Below are positions 16,363 to 25,323 of a stretch of DNA of 64,000 nucleotides, piece after piece (within the stretch, counting starts at the first letter, position 1; each line of letters begins with the position of its first letter). The translations under genes were made by a program, and so were the position numbers. Source of the stretch: Pseudobdellovibrionaceae bacterium (lineage in GTDB: Bacteria > Bdellovibrionota > FAC87 > UBA2466 > JACKAF01); NCBI GenBank assembly GCA_020635235.1, contig JACKAF010000003.1, positions 186,001 to 250,000 on the forward strand, read 5' to 3'. Under the pieces are notes generated by a model. It was not told the DNA's origin. It worked only from the letters and a program-made list of their open reading frames with translations, and did not search any database.

Positions 16363-18774
16363 CTAAGGAGAAAGAGTTTTCACCTTTTCTTCGGGTGCCG
16401 ACGCGCTTGCGGTGTCGAGGACGGTGAGTTTTGGGCTAGCCGGTGCTTTGCGCCCGTAGATGCGCTCCAAAACGGCGGGAAGGAGAAATAGGCCAACCCA
16501 CCAGATCGAAAGAGTTCCGAGAAACGCCAACCAACCCAAGCTGCGCAGAACGCCGGTGCGGGAGAAGATAAGGACGCCAAAGCCGATCATCGTGGTCGCC
16601 AAGGTCAAATTTACGGCAGCCGCGAGATCCCGCGCCGCTCGGAAACCGGATCCGATTTCCTTGGCCCGGTGAGTGAGATGAATGGGGACGTCGATGCCGA
16701 TGGCGACAAAGCTTGGAATAATCGCGATATTGAAGATATTGAACTTAATTCCCAGTATGGCCATCATGCCCATCCCCACTGGAAAGGCGATGAGCAGTGG
16801 CAGGAAACTCGTAAATGTTGCGCTCCAGCTGCGCAGGTTCAACCAGATGACAATTCCTACAATGGCAAGAATGCCTGCAAGGATCTTCATGCCATCACTC
16901 TTAATAAGGTCCAAAATTTCTGCAAATACGACGGAATCGGATCCTGTAAGAGCGGTCGGAAAATGTTGCTCTACGTCGCGCACCATTGCGGCAAAAGATT
17001 GCACGCCCTGAGCCGTGTTGAACTTCACGGCTCGGTTTGGATAGACATATAAAAGGAAACTATTGGCTTTTGTTCCACGTAGGAACTCTTGCAGGTGGAT
17101 GGGTAGATCCGTAAAGCCGAAGGGTTTAGCGCTTACCCAGCGTCGGATAGTTTCGGCTGGCACATCCAAGTCCTGCTCCAACCACCTATCCTTGAGAGAA
17201 GCGATGCGCCTCTCGGTTCTTTGGAGAATTTTGTACTTGGCTTCCTGCTGTTCCGGAATGATCGTGGCACCGCTGGCGACCATTTGGATCATGTCCGGCA
17301 TGTAGTGTTCTTTGAGGAAATCTTCCAAGGCTACCGCGGTATCCTTGTCCGGTACTGCAAACACTGAGGGAACAACGGAACGATCGTAGATCCGATCGAC
17401 CAGTGCGGTCAGCTCGTGCACTTTTTCCGAGTGCTGGAACATCTTGTCGAAATCGTATTCGAAACTGACTTCGGCCGCGCACACAAACAGAATGGCAGTG
17501 ATGCCTAGGGCCGTATAAAACGACTTGTTGGTTTCCAGCTGCGGGAGTACGAATTTTGTCGCTTTGGGAGCAAAGTCAATCTTATCGAGTTTGAGAAACT
17601 TGGTGAGTCCCGAAAAGGAGATCAACAAACTAATACTGACGGCACCAATACCCACACCGCAGACAAAGCCAAACTCAGAAAAAGCTCTGAAGTCGCTGAA
17701 GCAAAGCGTGAGAAAGGCGAGGGCAGCAGACAGGGCGCCTACAAAAATGGCGTGCCCACTGTGGCTGATCGCGTTCCACGCCGGGTCCCCTTCTTTATCC
17801 AATTCTTTTTCAAGTCGAAGCCGGAAGGTGAGGTGAATACTGTAGTCGGCTCCCAAGCCCATCAAAATGCCGAGCAGGAAGCCCGTCACGACATTGATGT
17901 GGCCGACAAAGTAGTAGGTCACACCAAGGGTCATTCCGATGCCAAGAAGGATGGGCAGCACCATCAGTACGACGGCGCGCGCGCTCCGCAAGCTAAAGAG
18001 AAGCAGAAGCGAAATCAAAACGATGGAAAGGGTCCCTAGAATCGCGATGTCTTCCTCAACCACCGCAGAATCTGCGATCTTGATGTAGTAGCGGCCAGCA
18101 AACTCGTATTTCACCTCGCTGGGTAAGTGCGCGTGCAAGGTGTCTTCGGTCAGTTTGACTAGCTGGCGTGTTCGCAATAAGTCGGTCGAATCAAATGTGG
18201 GCTTAATCATCAGCAAAAGCTGTTTGCCGTCGGCTGAATTTAGATGGGGAGTAATCTTGGCGGACTTTTGGGCGCTTTCTCTGACCTTCGGATCCAGCTT
18301 CGTAGCTTTGGACTCTTCATCGTCCCAGAGTCCAAGATCAAAGGCCTTACTTCGCGAACTACGTATGTTGTCCCGTATGCTCCGATCCAGCTCGTTTAGT
18401 TGATCCATCGAAAGGTAGTAGAGCATATGAGTCGAGAAGAAATACTCTTCGCGATCATAAAACGCGCTGCGGACCAGATCGCTGCGATTCAAATCCTTAA
18501 TAATGGCAGGCAGGACCTGGAAATGGGCCTTAGCATCTTCGGCTTCGAGCACCACAATGAGGTAGCCCACGCCACCGACAATTTCGGTAATTTTTTCGAA
18601 CTTAACAACGGCCGGATGATTCTTCGGCAGCAGATCGGTGAGAGAAAGTTCCAGTGACAGACGCTGGCCTAGGTACAGACCAATGCCTCCCAGGACCAAA
18701 AGTACCAAGGTGAGTCGCCCCGACCAACCCACTAGGATTCTTTTCAGAAAGCTGTTTTCTTGCCGCTCGCTCAA
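16363..18774 (-). CDS. MMPL/RND-superfamily exporter (hydrophobe exporter type)
   Basis: The 803-residue protein has the duplicated RND arrangement: TM1, a large periplasmic domain (about 40-240), five clustered helices with GFLLGILMGLGADYSIHL, then TM7, a second periplasmic domain, and five more helices with IAIIPSFVAIGIDVPIHL. The paired GxxxDYxIHL / GIDVPIHL motifs mark the MMPL/HpnN branch that moves lipids or hopanoids to the outer membrane by proton motive force. The start is TTG with AGAGG seven bases upstream. Position ahead of mltA suggests an envelope role; the substrate is unknown. Confidence 0.88.
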   Translation of the reverse strand: MSERQENSFLKRILVGWSGRLTLVLLVLGGIGLYLGQRLSLELSLTDLLPKNHPAVVKFEKITEIVGGVGYLIVVLEAEDAKAHFQVLPAIIKDLNRSDLVRSAFYDREEYFFSTHMLYYLSMDQLNELDRSIRDNIRSSRSKAFDLGLWDDEESKATKLDPKVRESAQKSAKITPHLNSADGKQLLLMIKPTFDSTDLLRTRQLVKLTEDTLHAHLPSEVKYEFAGRYYIKIADSAVVEEDIAILGTLSIVLISLLLLFSLRSARAVVLMVLPILLGIGMTLGVTYYFVGHINVVTGFLLGILMGLGADYSIHLTFRLRLEKELDKEGDPAWNAISHSGHAIFVGALSAALAFLTLCFSDFRAFSEFGFVCGVGIGAVSISLLISFSGLTKFLKLDKIDFAPKATKFVLPQLETNKSFYTALGITAILFVCAAEVSFEYDFDKMFQHSEKVHELTALVDRIYDRSVVPSVFAVPDKDTAVALEDFLKEHYMPDMIQMVASGATIIPEQQEAKYKILQRTERRIASLKDRWLEQDLDVPAETIRRWVSAKPFGFTDLPIHLQEFLRGTKANSFLLYVYPNRAVKFNTAQGVQSFAAMVRDVEQHFPTALTGSDSVVFAEILDLIKSDGMKILAGILAIVGIVIWLNLRSWSATFTSFLPLLIAFPVGMGMMAILGIKFNIFNIAIIPSFVAIGIDVPIHLTHRAKEIGSGFRAARDLAAAVNLTLATTMIGFGVLIFSRTGVLRSLGWLAFLGTLSIWWVGLFLLPAVLERIYGRKAPASPKLTVLDTASASAPEEKVKTLSP

Positions 18775-18876
18775 CGTTAAGCCTCTATACCCTTTCGGCT
18801 AGATGCGTCAATTTATTAAGGAGGGCACCCTACCGCCTTGGGGACAGGGGAATAGAACACGAAAGCAGCCTTATTT

Positions 18877-20046
18877 TCAACTGCTTAGATCCTTGGCTTT
18901 GGCGTTGTTTTCGCGTGGTTTGTTGGTGTCTTGGCGTTCGGCAAGCAGCACCTCCAGCTGGGATTCGAGCGTCTGGCGTAGGTAGGTCTCCAAACGCAGG
19001 AGTGCCCCGCTATGAAGGGGAGCCTCGACGATCACGCGCGTCTCATGCTGCATGCTTGCGATCCGCAGAGCGTCCGGCGCGAGCCCTTCCAGGGTGCAAA
19101 ATTGACTGGTGGCGGTGCGAAGCTGATCCAAGCGCTCGGCATCGCTTAGAGAGAGCCATTCCCGACTGATTTTGTCTGTCCAATAGTTCCTGCCACTCTC
19201 GTGGTCCTTTTTGTACTCAGCGTACGCGGCCCGGATAAGGGCCTGAGGCACGCGAAACATAGGATCTGAATTTTCGGGCGTTACTATGCCAGGGATACCC
19301 AAAGGGATTTCAGGATCGCGTAGCTTATACTCTAAACGCAGAACGCCATGGTCACTCGCTTCTTGCAAACTCAAGCCCTCAATGAGACGACAAAAAGCCT
19401 CCATCAGGGCCGTTTCGAGTTCTCCCTTACTTTCAAATTTAGCTTGGGCGATGAGGCCTCGCTTATCCACCAACAAAAAACAAACGCTGCCGGAATTGCG
19501 AGTAATAAGGCGGGTCCCTTGCACGTTTTCCGGGAGTGGTCCCTGATGAGAGCCATCGCCGAGGGTGTCACGTAGGGCTTTTTGGTAGGCCCCGTGCGCC
19601 TCTGAAAGCGCCCTTGAAGGAAAATGAGAACCGAATTTGGGCGGCTCCGGGCTGGTGAACAAGCGGTCCATGACGGCCTGCTTTGGTCGCTCCACCGCAT
19701 CGGACGGGGCAGACTTGCGCTTCTCCTCGCGGGCCTTGAAGTGCACGATTTTTTCTAGCCCCTGGACTTCTACACGGGCTTCGCCAAATTCCTTGGCCTG
19801 TGCTTTGAGCTTCACTTCCTTAAGGAGTCTAGAGTTGTTCCGCGAAAGACGGATCCGCAAGCCCTGCTTCAGTTTATAAAGCTGCGCGGCCTCGAATATT
19901 CCAAGTAAACTTTGTTCGAGGTTTTCATCGGGTACCCAGGTCTCCAAGAAGTCGAAAGCTGTCCCGAAGTTCCGAAGTTTTTCATGCAAGCTTTGCTCGT
20001 AGTCTTTGAGAAGCTGCTCGTAATTAATTTCGATCGTATCTACCAT
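18877..20046 (-). CDS. Cysteine-poor IscU/NifU-like protein (tentative)
   Basis: The ATG at 20046 overlaps the upstream stop as TAATG, implying translational coupling to the dioxygenase-family gene. The N-terminal 110 residues are helical and charged. Residues about 177-282 follow the IscU topology: FLLVDKRGLIAQAKFESKG, IEGLSLQEA (as KGKSLDEA in IscU), then LIRAAYAEYKK (as AIKAAIADYKSK). The three cluster-binding Cys positions of IscU appear as Ser/Gly, Gly and Pro/Met. The last 90 residues (RVIVEAPLHSGALLRLE and TLESQLEVLL) vaguely resemble a NifU C-terminal domain, also without its CxxC. If right, it is a fold relative that cannot hold a cluster; sequence-only impression, low certainty. Confidence 0.45.
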   Translation of the reverse strand: MVDTIEINYEQLLKDYEQSLHEKLRNFGTAFDFLETWVPDENLEQSLLGIFEAAQLYKLKQGLRIRLSRNNSRLLKEVKLKAQAKEFGEARVEVQGLEKIVHFKAREEKRKSAPSDAVERPKQAVMDRLFTSPEPPKFGSHFPSRALSEAHGAYQKALRDTLGDGSHQGPLPENVQGTRLITRNSGSVCFLLVDKRGLIAQAKFESKGELETALMEAFCRLIEGLSLQEASDHGVLRLEYKLRDPEIPLGIPGIVTPENSDPMFRVPQALIRAAYAEYKKDHESGRNYWTDKISREWLSLSDAERLDQLRTATSQFCTLEGLAPDALRIASMQHETRVIVEAPLHSGALLRLETYLRQTLESQLEVLLAERQDTNKPRENNAKAKDLSS

Positions 20047-21320
20047 TATTGCCAACTGTTGATATACGAACTGTCCTCAAAGCCCGCCGCATGTTTAGTG
20101 GGGAAGAGCGGTCGGTTGGTTTCCACCAGTATAAAGTACCCCTCGAACATGAAAGCCCCTTCTTTTTCCCGCTTGTCCATGCTGCGTTGGAGTGAGGCCG
20201 GGTGAGGGCCGTGAGAGACGCCGCGTGGATGAAAAGTGAGCGTGCCCTCGTCCGAATCATTCTTGCTGAAGAAAGTTCCGCGGGAATAAAAGATGACCTC
20301 ATCGCGATCGCAGTTAATGTGATCAAATGGTACTGGCAACGAGCGTTCCCCCGTTTCCACGGGACGAGGTACAAACGCGCAATACTCAAAGCCGCTCCCA
20401 CAAAATAGACAGTAAGCAGAAGGCGGGACGTGAGACTTGTAGCTCGTAATCGGTTGAACGTCGCGTACGTGCACCCGGAACGGAAACAGAGTGCCATCCC
20501 ATCCGACCACGTCCATTGGGTGGTGGGGGTGCGTATAGGCCGTAAAAGTCCCGTTTGCCTTGACCACCACCTCATGGCTTCCCGTTTTTGAAACGTAACA
20601 CGCAACGGGAACCTCGATGTTCCGGTGGTAGTAGACAGCAGCATCGCCCGTAAAAGAGGTGTCGGGCTTTTGAAAATTCTCGCCGTAGTTTTCAAAGTGA
20701 AAGAGCTCGTGTTTCTCCGACATCGGAACGATCCGGTACGCAAGGCCCTTGGGAATCCAAACCATGTGGCCGGGTTCGTAGCCAATCAATCCGAGTTCGG
20801 TTTCGATGACGCCTTCGCCCTGATGAACAAAATATAAGTCGTCGCCATCTGCATTTCTAAAAAAGAAAGGCATTGGTTCACTGCCTTGCGTGACGCCCAC
20901 CGAGACGTCGGCGTTGTAAAAAAGCGTCACGAGATTTTTTAAGCAGTGCCCTTTGGGCGAGGGGGACTGGGATTTATATTTTCTAGGAAGCTGCCCCTCG
21001 GGGAACTCAGTTTTTTGGACCAATCCCGTTACCCATCCTGGTGCCACTTCTTCGCGGCTGATCGGACGCGCTCCATCGCGGCTCCATCCCGGCCCGGGAT
21101 GAGCCCGGTACAAATAGCATGCAGCGTGTGCGGCCGTCGGCTGGAAACCAGCTCGGGTAATTTCCTGCTCGCGGATGTCTTCGACGCCGCGCGGCCAACT
21201 TTCCTTTTTCGGAAGTATATGGGGCGCTTCCGTGACCAGGCCATTTAGCTGATCGTGGTAGCTCCACCCTCGAACGTACTTAAGAGCCTTCGGGTCTTTG
21301 CAAATTGTTTCTGGTTTCAT
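20046..21320 (-). CDS. hmgA: Homogentisate 1,2-dioxygenase family protein
   Basis: The protein (424 residues) is a cupin dioxygenase. Family blocks seen: FRNADGDDLYFVHQGEG, EPGHMVWIPKGLAYRI, HPMDVVGWDGTLFPF, and HINCDRDEVIFYSRG with TFHPRGVSHGPHP. The last two carry the metal-ligand His/acidic/His set. Homogentisate dioxygenase opens the ring in tyrosine catabolism. The bacterial NCD-x-DEV variant spaces the Glu one residue further from the His than human enzyme does (NCMSE). No maleylacetoacetate isomerase or fumarylacetoacetase gene is nearby; the partner is the IscU-like gene. Family assignment is firm, substrate less so. Confidence 0.82.
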   Translation of the reverse strand: MKPETICKDPKALKYVRGWSYHDQLNGLVTEAPHILPKKESWPRGVEDIREQEITRAGFQPTAAHAACYLYRAHPGPGWSRDGARPISREEVAPGWVTGLVQKTEFPEGQLPRKYKSQSPSPKGHCLKNLVTLFYNADVSVGVTQGSEPMPFFFRNADGDDLYFVHQGEGVIETELGLIGYEPGHMVWIPKGLAYRIVPMSEKHELFHFENYGENFQKPDTSFTGDAAVYYHRNIEVPVACYVSKTGSHEVVVKANGTFTAYTHPHHPMDVVGWDGTLFPFRVHVRDVQPITSYKSHVPPSAYCLFCGSGFEYCAFVPRPVETGERSLPVPFDHINCDRDEVIFYSRGTFFSKNDSDEGTLTFHPRGVSHGPHPASLQRSMDKREKEGAFMFEGYFILVETNRPLFPTKHAAGFEDSSYINSWQ

Positions 21321-21467
21321 GGAAGCTCATTCTAGAACCCACCTACCGGCTTGTCTACCTTCGGGACGCGACGTTCCGTGTATAAACTGCGCGCCGCCTT
21401 TGGCCGATCAGAGAAAGCCGTGGATTTACGTACCTACCTCACGGTGCCATAATCACTGGGAGCCCTT

Positions 21468-22595
21468 ATGTCATCCTCGTTATCCAAAGAACACACGCAG
21501 CTAATTCTCGACGGAACCAAGATTGCTTGGCATGCGGAGCGCGTCAAAGCCTGGGAACGCGGGGAGCGAGTGGCCCCTATTACTATTGATATGGCGTTAA
21601 CGCGCGCTTGCAACTTCGGATGCCACTACTGTTACGCCATGATGCAAGAGAACGATAGAGTTCCCATCCGACGCGAAAACATGTTCCACTTTTTGGAAGA
21701 CTGCGCCGCTCTTGACGTAAAAGGGATCAGCCTTGTGTCGGACGGCGAGAGTACTCTTTCACCCATTTTCGTGGATAGTATTCAGCGCGGAAAAGAACTT
21801 GGTATTTCGATGGCAGTGGGTACCAACGCCTACGTGCTTACCGAGCGCAAGCTTCGTCAGATTCTTCCCTATCTTACTTATCTGCGCATTAATATCACCG
21901 CCGGTGAGCCGAAGCGTTACGCGGAGATTATGGGAGTCAAAGAAGAATGGTTCCACCGCGTCTGCGACAACATTCGGGCGATGGTTCAAATCAAGAAAGA
22001 GCAGAACCTTGATGTGACCATAGGTATGCAGATGGTCTTGATGCCGGAATATGAGGATCAGATTCTCCCGCTTGCAAAGCTCGGGAAACAGCTCCGCCCG
22101 GATTACCTAGTGATAAAGCATTGCAGCGACAACGAAGACGGTTTTTTGGGTGTGGACTACGCGGGCTACAAAAAGCTCTACGACAAGCTGCATGCCGCTG
22201 AGGCCCTTTCGGACGAAGAATACAAGGTTGTCGTCAAGTGGTCCAAGATCCAGGACGAGGGAACCCGAAGTTATCAGCGCTGCTATGGGGCTCCATTCTT
22301 GTTGCAGATTTCTGGTTCGGGGCTGGTGGCACCTTGTGGGATGCTCTTCAACGAGAAGTACAGCAAATTTCACATGGGCAATATTGCGAAGCAGCGCTTC
22401 TGGGACATCTTCCACAGTGATCGCTACTGGGAAGTCATGAACCACTTGGCCTCCCCCGCCTTTAACGCTCAGAAGATGTGTGGCAGTCTTTGTTTGCAAC
22501 ACAAAGTGAACGAATATTTGGACAAGGTAAAAAAGGGCGAGATTGAAGTGGAAGCCCCTGAGCTAGCTCCCCCACAACATTTGGATTTTGTTTAA
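21468..22595 (+). CDS. Radical SAM/SPASM enzyme
   Basis: The product contains the radical SAM triad Cys48-x3-Cys52-x2-Cys55 (CNFGCHYCY), followed by the GESTLSP glycine-motif equivalent and INITAGEP. The C-terminal part has a SPASM-like set of Cys (QRCYGAPFLLQI, APCGMLF, QKMCGSLCLQHKVN) for auxiliary iron-sulfur clusters. SPASM enzymes modify peptides or sugars and carbohydrate-linked substrates. It is 21 bases ahead of an SDR epimerase gene whose own Shine-Dalgarno is strong, forming a two-gene unit. The substrate cannot be read from sequence. It is divergent from the dioxygenase gene (147 bases apart). Confidence 0.85.
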   Translation: MSSSLSKEHTQLILDGTKIAWHAERVKAWERGERVAPITIDMALTRACNFGCHYCYAMMQENDRVPIRRENMFHFLEDCAALDVKGISLVSDGESTLSPIFVDSIQRGKELGISMAVGTNAYVLTERKLRQILPYLTYLRINITAGEPKRYAEIMGVKEEWFHRVCDNIRAMVQIKKEQNLDVTIGMQMVLMPEYEDQILPLAKLGKQLRPDYLVIKHCSDNEDGFLGVDYAGYKKLYDKLHAAEALSDEEYKVVVKWSKIQDEGTRSYQRCYGAPFLLQISGSGLVAPCGMLFNEKYSKFHMGNIAKQRFWDIFHSDRYWEVMNHLASPAFNAQKMCGSLCLQHKVNEYLDKVKKGEIEVEAPELAPPQHLDFV

Positions 22596-22616
22596 GTAGG
22601 ATTCTTAGGAGAGACC

Positions 22617-23594
22617 ATGAAACACATTCTCGTAACAGGCGGTGCAGGCTATGTGGGAGCGATCCTAGTTCCCAAGTTACTAGACAGAGGTTATGAAGTG
22701 TCCGTACTCGATCTCTTCCTGTATGCCGAGCAATCCGTTTTTCCGAAGAGCGACAAGCTTCACTGTCTGAAGGGGGATTTGCGAGACCGTGATTTTGTGA
22801 AGCGCTCTTTGAAGGGCGTTGATACGATCATCCATTTGGCTGGGATTTCCAATGATCCTAGTTCGGACTTGAATCCGGAGCTTACCAAGGAAGTGAATAT
22901 TGAGGCGACCAAGGATCTCATTGCGACCGCCCGGGATCTCGGGGTAAAGCGCTTTATTAACGCGAGCAGCTCGAGCGTCTACGGCATCAAGGAAGAAAAC
23001 GATGTAACAGAGGACCTTTCCCTGGAACCTCTAACGGTTTATTCGGAATCTAAGGCAGTTATTGAAGATTTTCTGCGCACCTCGCGAGGATCCATGGTGG
23101 CGGTGAGTGTGCGCTCTGCCACGGTTTGTGGTTATAGTCCCCGCATGCGTTTAGACCTCACCGTGAATATCCTCACGCACCACGCTGTGAAGAAGGGTCA
23201 AATTCGGGTCTTCGGTGGCGTACAGAAACGGCCCAACATACATATAGAGGACATCACCGATTTGTATGCGGAGCTCGTGGAAACTCCAGCCAATTTGATC
23301 GATGGTAAAGAGTTCAATGCCTGTGGTGCCAACCACACCGTAATGGAGATTGCGAATCTGGTGCAAGGTGCGGTCGGGGCGCAAATCCCCATTCGTGTCG
23401 AACCTACCAATGACCTACGCTCGTACCATATTTCCGCCTCTCGCATCGCGAGAGAGCTTGGCTTCGTACCCAAGCGCACGATCGAAGATGCGATTCGGGA
23501 TGTGGCTGAGGCCCTCGCGGATAGCCGCATCGCCGATCCCGAAAACGACATCCACTACAATGTCCGTACGATGAAAAAGGTGCTAAGCGCGTAG
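22617..23594 (+). CDS. NAD-dependent epimerase/dehydratase (extended SDR)
   Basis: The N terminus carries the NAD site TGGAGYVG, and DLRDRDFV, IHLAGISNDP, NASSSSVYG and YSESKAVIEDFL supply the SDR catalytic Ser, Tyr and Lys. RSATVCGYSPRMRLDL and RPNIHIEDI are typical of nucleotide-sugar epimerases and 4,6-dehydratase relatives. Length of 325 residues is standard. The coupling with the radical SAM gene suggests stepwise conversion of one nucleotide-linked or cofactor-like sugar. No glycosyltransferase genes are nearby, unlike in O-antigen clusters. Confidence 0.88.
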   Translation: MKHILVTGGAGYVGAILVPKLLDRGYEVSVLDLFLYAEQSVFPKSDKLHCLKGDLRDRDFVKRSLKGVDTIIHLAGISNDPSSDLNPELTKEVNIEATKDLIATARDLGVKRFINASSSSVYGIKEENDVTEDLSLEPLTVYSESKAVIEDFLRTSRGSMVAVSVRSATVCGYSPRMRLDLTVNILTHHAVKKGQIRVFGGVQKRPNIHIEDITDLYAELVETPANLIDGKEFNACGANHTVMEIANLVQGAVGAQIPIRVEPTNDLRSYHISASRIARELGFVPKRTIEDAIRDVAEALADSRIADPENDIHYNVRTMKKVLSA

Positions 23595-23845
23595 GGCCGA
23601 AAGGCATTTACACCTGTCAGCCCCCTTGACGATATCCAATAAGTACCTGTAATTATTTGGTTTTAACTGTGTTTCACGCCCGTTGACCAGGCGCTGGCCG
23701 CCCAAGGTGTATTCTCTCAGTCTGCTGATGACGCCCTTTTTGTGCGTGGACGGCGTTGGCCCACCCCTTGCAAACACTCTCAGTATACGCCGCTGTGATA
23801 AACGCAACTTGGATTCACAGCTTTGGAACTTCATGGGAGTCAACG

Positions 23846-24547
23846 ATGAATACGCTACGCCTTAAAAAGATTTTCCGTCGCAGCCTTTTCGCCGCTGCAT
23901 TTATTCTTTTACAACTCAACGTCGGGTGTACTGGCCAACAAGCCAACTCGCTTGTCCAAACTGGAGGAGTATCGCTTCCGGATTTGACCGGAACTGCCTT
24001 CGGTGACAACTACCAGTTGGATGATCCATTCGGAACAGGTAGTGATTTTAGCTCAGACGACTTTGTTTTTACCGATGTGAATTCAACCAACAACCTGGAC
24101 GAACCGGTTTTCAATTTAGACGGATCTGGCGCTTCGCTCCAGAACGACTGTATCAACGCCGACCTTTTTGCTACAGGTAACGTGAACTCCAGTTCGAATT
24201 ACCTGGATGGCTGTTTGGCCTTGGACAATTCGCAGTTTACGAGTTTGCCGTACCAGGGTAACGGCCTAGGTGGAGGAATCGATCCCCTCCAGCTTCTGGC
24301 TTCCCAGGTAACCCAAGGTACTTTGTATGGCCTTGAGTGCATCAACGTAGCCTATCTTTACGTACCGATAGTCAATCAGGATCCCGAAGTGGGAATTACG
24401 CTTGCTATCGCGGCGATTTCGGATTGCTACCGTCAGATTTTCAACCAGGTTGCTGCAAGCCCTTACTGGGCCAGTAGCCAAGGTTTCCGAATGCAAAGTT
24501 TTGAACCTGAGTGGATTTCCTTCATGCAGCAAGCAATGCCGCGATAG
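23846..24547 (+). CDS. Lipoprotein of unknown function
   Basis: The start is the ATG at 23846, with GGGAGT nine bases upstream, opening a lipoprotein signal with Arg/Lys-rich n-region and lipobox NVGC (Cys28). The mature 205 residues are acidic, Asn/Asp/Ser/Gly rich for about 120 residues (DDPFGTGSDFSSDDF), and then become more hydrophobic and structured around two Cys (YGLECINVAYLY and ISDCYRQIF). An upstream in-frame ATG at 23756 has no Shine-Dalgarno. It lies in tandem with another lipoprotein gene. No family recognised. Confidence 0.7.
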   Translation: MNTLRLKKIFRRSLFAAAFILLQLNVGCTGQQANSLVQTGGVSLPDLTGTAFGDNYQLDDPFGTGSDFSSDDFVFTDVNSTNNLDEPVFNLDGSGASLQNDCINADLFATGNVNSSSNYLDGCLALDNSQFTSLPYQGNGLGGGIDPLQLLASQVTQGTLYGLECINVAYLYVPIVNQDPEVGITLAIAAISDCYRQIFNQVAASPYWASSQGFRMQSFEPEWISFMQQAMPR

Positions 24548-24610
24548 GGACTACTTAGCTCAAAGAACAAGACGAATACGCAACTTGAACGCAACATGGG
24601 AGTAACGACA

Positions 24611-25213
24611 ATGACTCAGCTTAACTTGTACCGCCGCGCTTTGGCGGGAATGATACTAGCCTCTTCACTCTTCTTGCTCGGCGCTTGCGCCCGACCTGAA
24701 AACGCGATGATATCGGCATTCCGCCAGACGACGGATGCGATGCTGCTCGCGAAAGTACAGCAGGTCAGTGCGATGCGCGCGACGGTCAGCTCCGGTGGAA
24801 GCCGTGGGGTTATTGATCTTAACAACAACGGCCTCGGTAGCGGTTACTCTACCAGTCTCCGAGCTAACTCCACCAACTGCATGAGCCGAGTCCAAGGGAT
24901 TCCCAAGCAAAAGAATTATTACTGGTCCATCGTTGGTTTGCTGGTTCAGTGCAACGAACGCCAAGTGTTGGCTTCCGGTAACGGTTTGTGGGGAACCATG
25001 TACCCCTACTTGAGCTATCAAGGCCAAGGGTACTTGCGCTACCTCTCGGATCCTCGAAATATCTCCGGTCAATTCGTGAACGGATACGGTTTAGGCTACC
25101 GATGGGGCCAGAATGCCTCATGGGGTCTTGGAAACGACCAGCTGCTGATGTGGTACAACCTCGGCGGCAGCGGCAACGGGTTCTTTAATAACTCGAGTCC
25201 GTTTCCTGGATAA
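24611..25213 (+). CDS. Lipoprotein of unknown function, Gly/Asn-rich C terminus
   Basis: Start chosen at the ATG at 24611, with GGGAGT upstream in nearly the same leader as the preceding gene (ATGGGAGTxAACGA). The signal ends in lipobox LGAC (Cys26). The mature portion has a short helix (FRQTTDAMLLAKVQQVSAMRA), then a Gly/Ser/Asn-rich tail with aromatics (NASWGLGNDQLLMWYN), suggesting an extended or beta-structured outer-membrane-attached protein. Two Cys in NCMSR and QCNER may pair. Tandem arrangement and shared leader suggest duplication or co-regulation with the upstream lipoprotein, although sequences are not clearly homologous. Confidence 0.68.
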   Translation: MTQLNLYRRALAGMILASSLFLLGACARPENAMISAFRQTTDAMLLAKVQQVSAMRATVSSGGSRGVIDLNNNGLGSGYSTSLRANSTNCMSRVQGIPKQKNYYWSIVGLLVQCNERQVLASGNGLWGTMYPYLSYQGQGYLRYLSDPRNISGQFVNGYGLGYRWGQNASWGLGNDQLLMWYNLGGSGNGFFNNSSPFPG

Positions 25214-25256
25214 CAGTTAAGTTTCTACTCCCAATCCACCTCAAGACCAAGGCGTC

Positions 25257-25299
25257 GTGAAGGCCTCTTTGCCGAAAGCAAAGAGGCCTTCACTTTTTT
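25257..25299 (+). terminator. Strong intrinsic terminator
   Basis: A perfect 16-bp stem (25257-25272 with 25278-25293) with the loop CGAAA is followed by six T (25294-25299), 43 bases after the lipoprotein gene. It ends the lipoprotein transcript. Confidence 0.95.
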
Positions 25300-25323
25300 C
25301 GTAGATAGATCGATGAGATCTAT

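Noticed and set aside
20046..21320. Complete tyrosine-degradation operon
   Set aside because: No maleylacetoacetate isomerase, fumarylacetoacetase or HPD gene is adjacent.
23627..23657. Sigma-70 promoter before the lipoprotein genes
   Set aside because: TTGACG is good but the -10 match is poor (four of six at best) with spacing of 19.
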